Source: Oceanospirillaceae bacterium (GTDB lineage: Bacteria > Pseudomonadota > Gammaproteobacteria > Pseudomonadales > Balneatricaceae). Taken from it: a DNA stretch of 6,234 bases. This document shows, in pieces, positions 5,593 to 6,234 of the stretch. The stretch's first letter is position 1, and the number at the start of each line of letters is the position of its first letter. The stretch covers positions 1 through 6,234 of the forward strand of contig JAGSHA010000204.1 in the NCBI GenBank assembly GCA_023954795.1. Reading direction: 5' to 3'. A model generated the notes under the pieces. It was not told the DNA's origin. It was given only the letters and a program-made list of their open reading frames with translations, and ran no database searches. A program made the translations under genes and the position numbers.

Positions 5593-6137
5593 CAGTAGTT
5601 CCCTTTGTACGCGCTGAAGACAACCGGATTCAGGTTACCCGGCGGGGTGACCGTCACGGTGATACGCTTCACCATACTGGCAACGTTGATCTGCGTTGTG
5701 TCATAGGCAATAGCGACCGCAACACTGTAGTTTCCGTAGGGATTATTGTTGCCGGTGAAAATGTTATTCAATAAGGAGAGCGGGACTTCCGTCAGACCAT
5801 GATAGTCGTCCACGTCATCAAAGTTGGCTCTGGCCTCACCATCACTGCCAAAGTTTGCTGCGGAAGTGCACGCAGGCATCGCATCCCCACCTAAGCTCCC
5901 CACACCACAAGGCAATCGCCCATCGCTGGCGCTGTTTTCATCAAAGCGTTTAGTAAGAATTTCTTCCAGATAGGTTTGGCCGATATAGGCGGTGCGGGCC
6001 TGCCAGGTAACATCCGCGCTATGCTTCGCCGCGATACTCCAGCCATAGATAATGGCCACCAGCGCAATCGAAGTCACGGTGATCGTGATGACTAATTCAA
6101 CGAGGGTAAAACCTGCGTTAGCGACACGCGCCGTCAT
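5592..6137 (-). CDS. mshD: MSHA pilin protein MshD (prepilin-like)
   Basis: With the start used here the product has 181 residues and begins MTARVANAGFTLVELVITIT. This is a type IVa prepilin signal with cleavage expected between Gly9 and Phe10 and Glu14 at mature position 5. KRFDEN (63-68), two cysteines (Cys77, Cys90) and FDDVDDYHG (106-114) are features I associate with MshD. It would be processed by the prepilin peptidase and act as a minor pilin of the mannose-sensitive haemagglutinin-type pilus. A TTG at 6143 is in frame, but AGGA lies seven bases before the ATG at 6137 and only one base before the TTG, so I prefer 6137. The gene overlaps the end of mshC by 20 bases and touches mshO through TGATG, so the genes are very probably co-transcribed and coupled. 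Confidence 0.9.
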   Translation of the reverse strand: MTARVANAGFTLVELVITITVTSIALVAIIYGWSIAAKHSADVTWQARTAYIGQTYLEEILTKRFDENSASDGRLPCGVGSLGGDAMPACTSAANFGSDGEARANFDDVDDYHGLTEVPLSLLNNIFTGNNNPYGNYSVAVAIAYDTTQINVASMVKRITVTVTPPGNLNPVVFSAYKGNY

Positions 6138-6234
6138 AGGCAAATCCTGTCAGAGAGATACAAAGCAGACGACCGTTAGCGTCCAATCGCATACTGCTGC
6201 TCAGCTCACCCGAAACAGTTCCGTTGCCTGCCCA
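6118..6234 (-). CDS. mshC: 3' end of a pilin gene, probably mshC (partial)
   Basis: Reading leftward from the window edge, one frame is open for 38 codons to a TAA at 6118-6120; the other two minus frames stop within the first eleven codons. The peptide ends in LCISLTGFAYDGACR, with two cysteines twelve residues apart at the very C terminus. This resembles the disulfide-closed C-terminal loop of type IV pilins. Vibrio gene order (mshB-A-C-D-O-P) makes MshC the likely identity. The N terminus lies outside the window, so the prepilin signal cannot be checked. The stop lies inside mshD, a 20-base overlap that points to coupled translation. Confidence 0.7.
   Translation of the reverse strand, partial: WAGNGTVSGELSSSMRLDANGRLLCISLTGFAYDGACR

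Noticed and set aside
6138..6143. mshD starting at TTG 6143
   Set aside because: The AGGA site is only one base from the TTG but seven bases from the ATG at 6137, which is the better start.
1..6234. CRISPR array, tRNA/rRNA gene, IS element, prophage or defence system
   Set aside because: I saw no regularly spaced repeats, tRNA-like folds, transposase or integrase motifs, or terminal inverted repeats; all larger genes are accounted for by chromosomal functions.

Overview
The window looks like chromosomal DNA of a marine-type gammaproteobacterium, probably Oceanospirillaceae or a relative (genera such as Marinobacterium, Neptunomonas or Amphritea). This is inferred from two things seen together. 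One is the Pseudomonas-like gene order yicC / rph / crc / pyrE, with a Crc-type protein. The other is a piece of an MSHA type IV pilus operon, a system typical of Vibrio, Shewanella and other aquatic gammaproteobacteria. Nothing points to recent mobile DNA: there is no IS element, phage gene, tRNA or CRISPR array.

Layout from left to right. Bases 1-570 (+) hold the 3' end of an unrecognised, possibly beta-propeller protein, followed by a gap with three stem-loops, one of them a strong bidirectional terminator. yicC (-) encodes a YicC-family endoribonuclease. It diverges from rph (+), RNase PH, across a 101-bp gap with two inverted repeats and promoter-like elements facing each other. A second bidirectional terminator separates rph from the convergent crc (-), an exonuclease III-fold protein whose catalytic residues are largely replaced, as in Pseudomonas Crc. 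A 318-bp divergent control region separates crc from pyrE (+), orotate phosphoribosyltransferase. pyrE converges on a leftward, overlapping cluster mshC (partial) - mshD - mshO - mshP encoding prepilin-like MSHA minor pilin proteins.

Functionally, the left and middle parts combine RNA processing and turnover (YicC, RNase PH), post-transcriptional carbon catabolite control (Crc) and pyrimidine synthesis (PyrE). The right part supplies minor components of a surface pilus used for attachment. Unlike in E. coli, rph and pyrE are not one operon, so the classical rph-leader attenuation of pyrE cannot work in the same form.

I found no clearly new system. The most useful observations are the degenerate active site of Crc, the non-canonical 5' end of rph, the symmetric promoter/inverted-repeat arrangement between yicC and rph, a repeated 15-bp element upstream of pyrE, an unlisted mshC 3' end overlapping mshD, and the end of the msh cluster at mshP with no mshQ.
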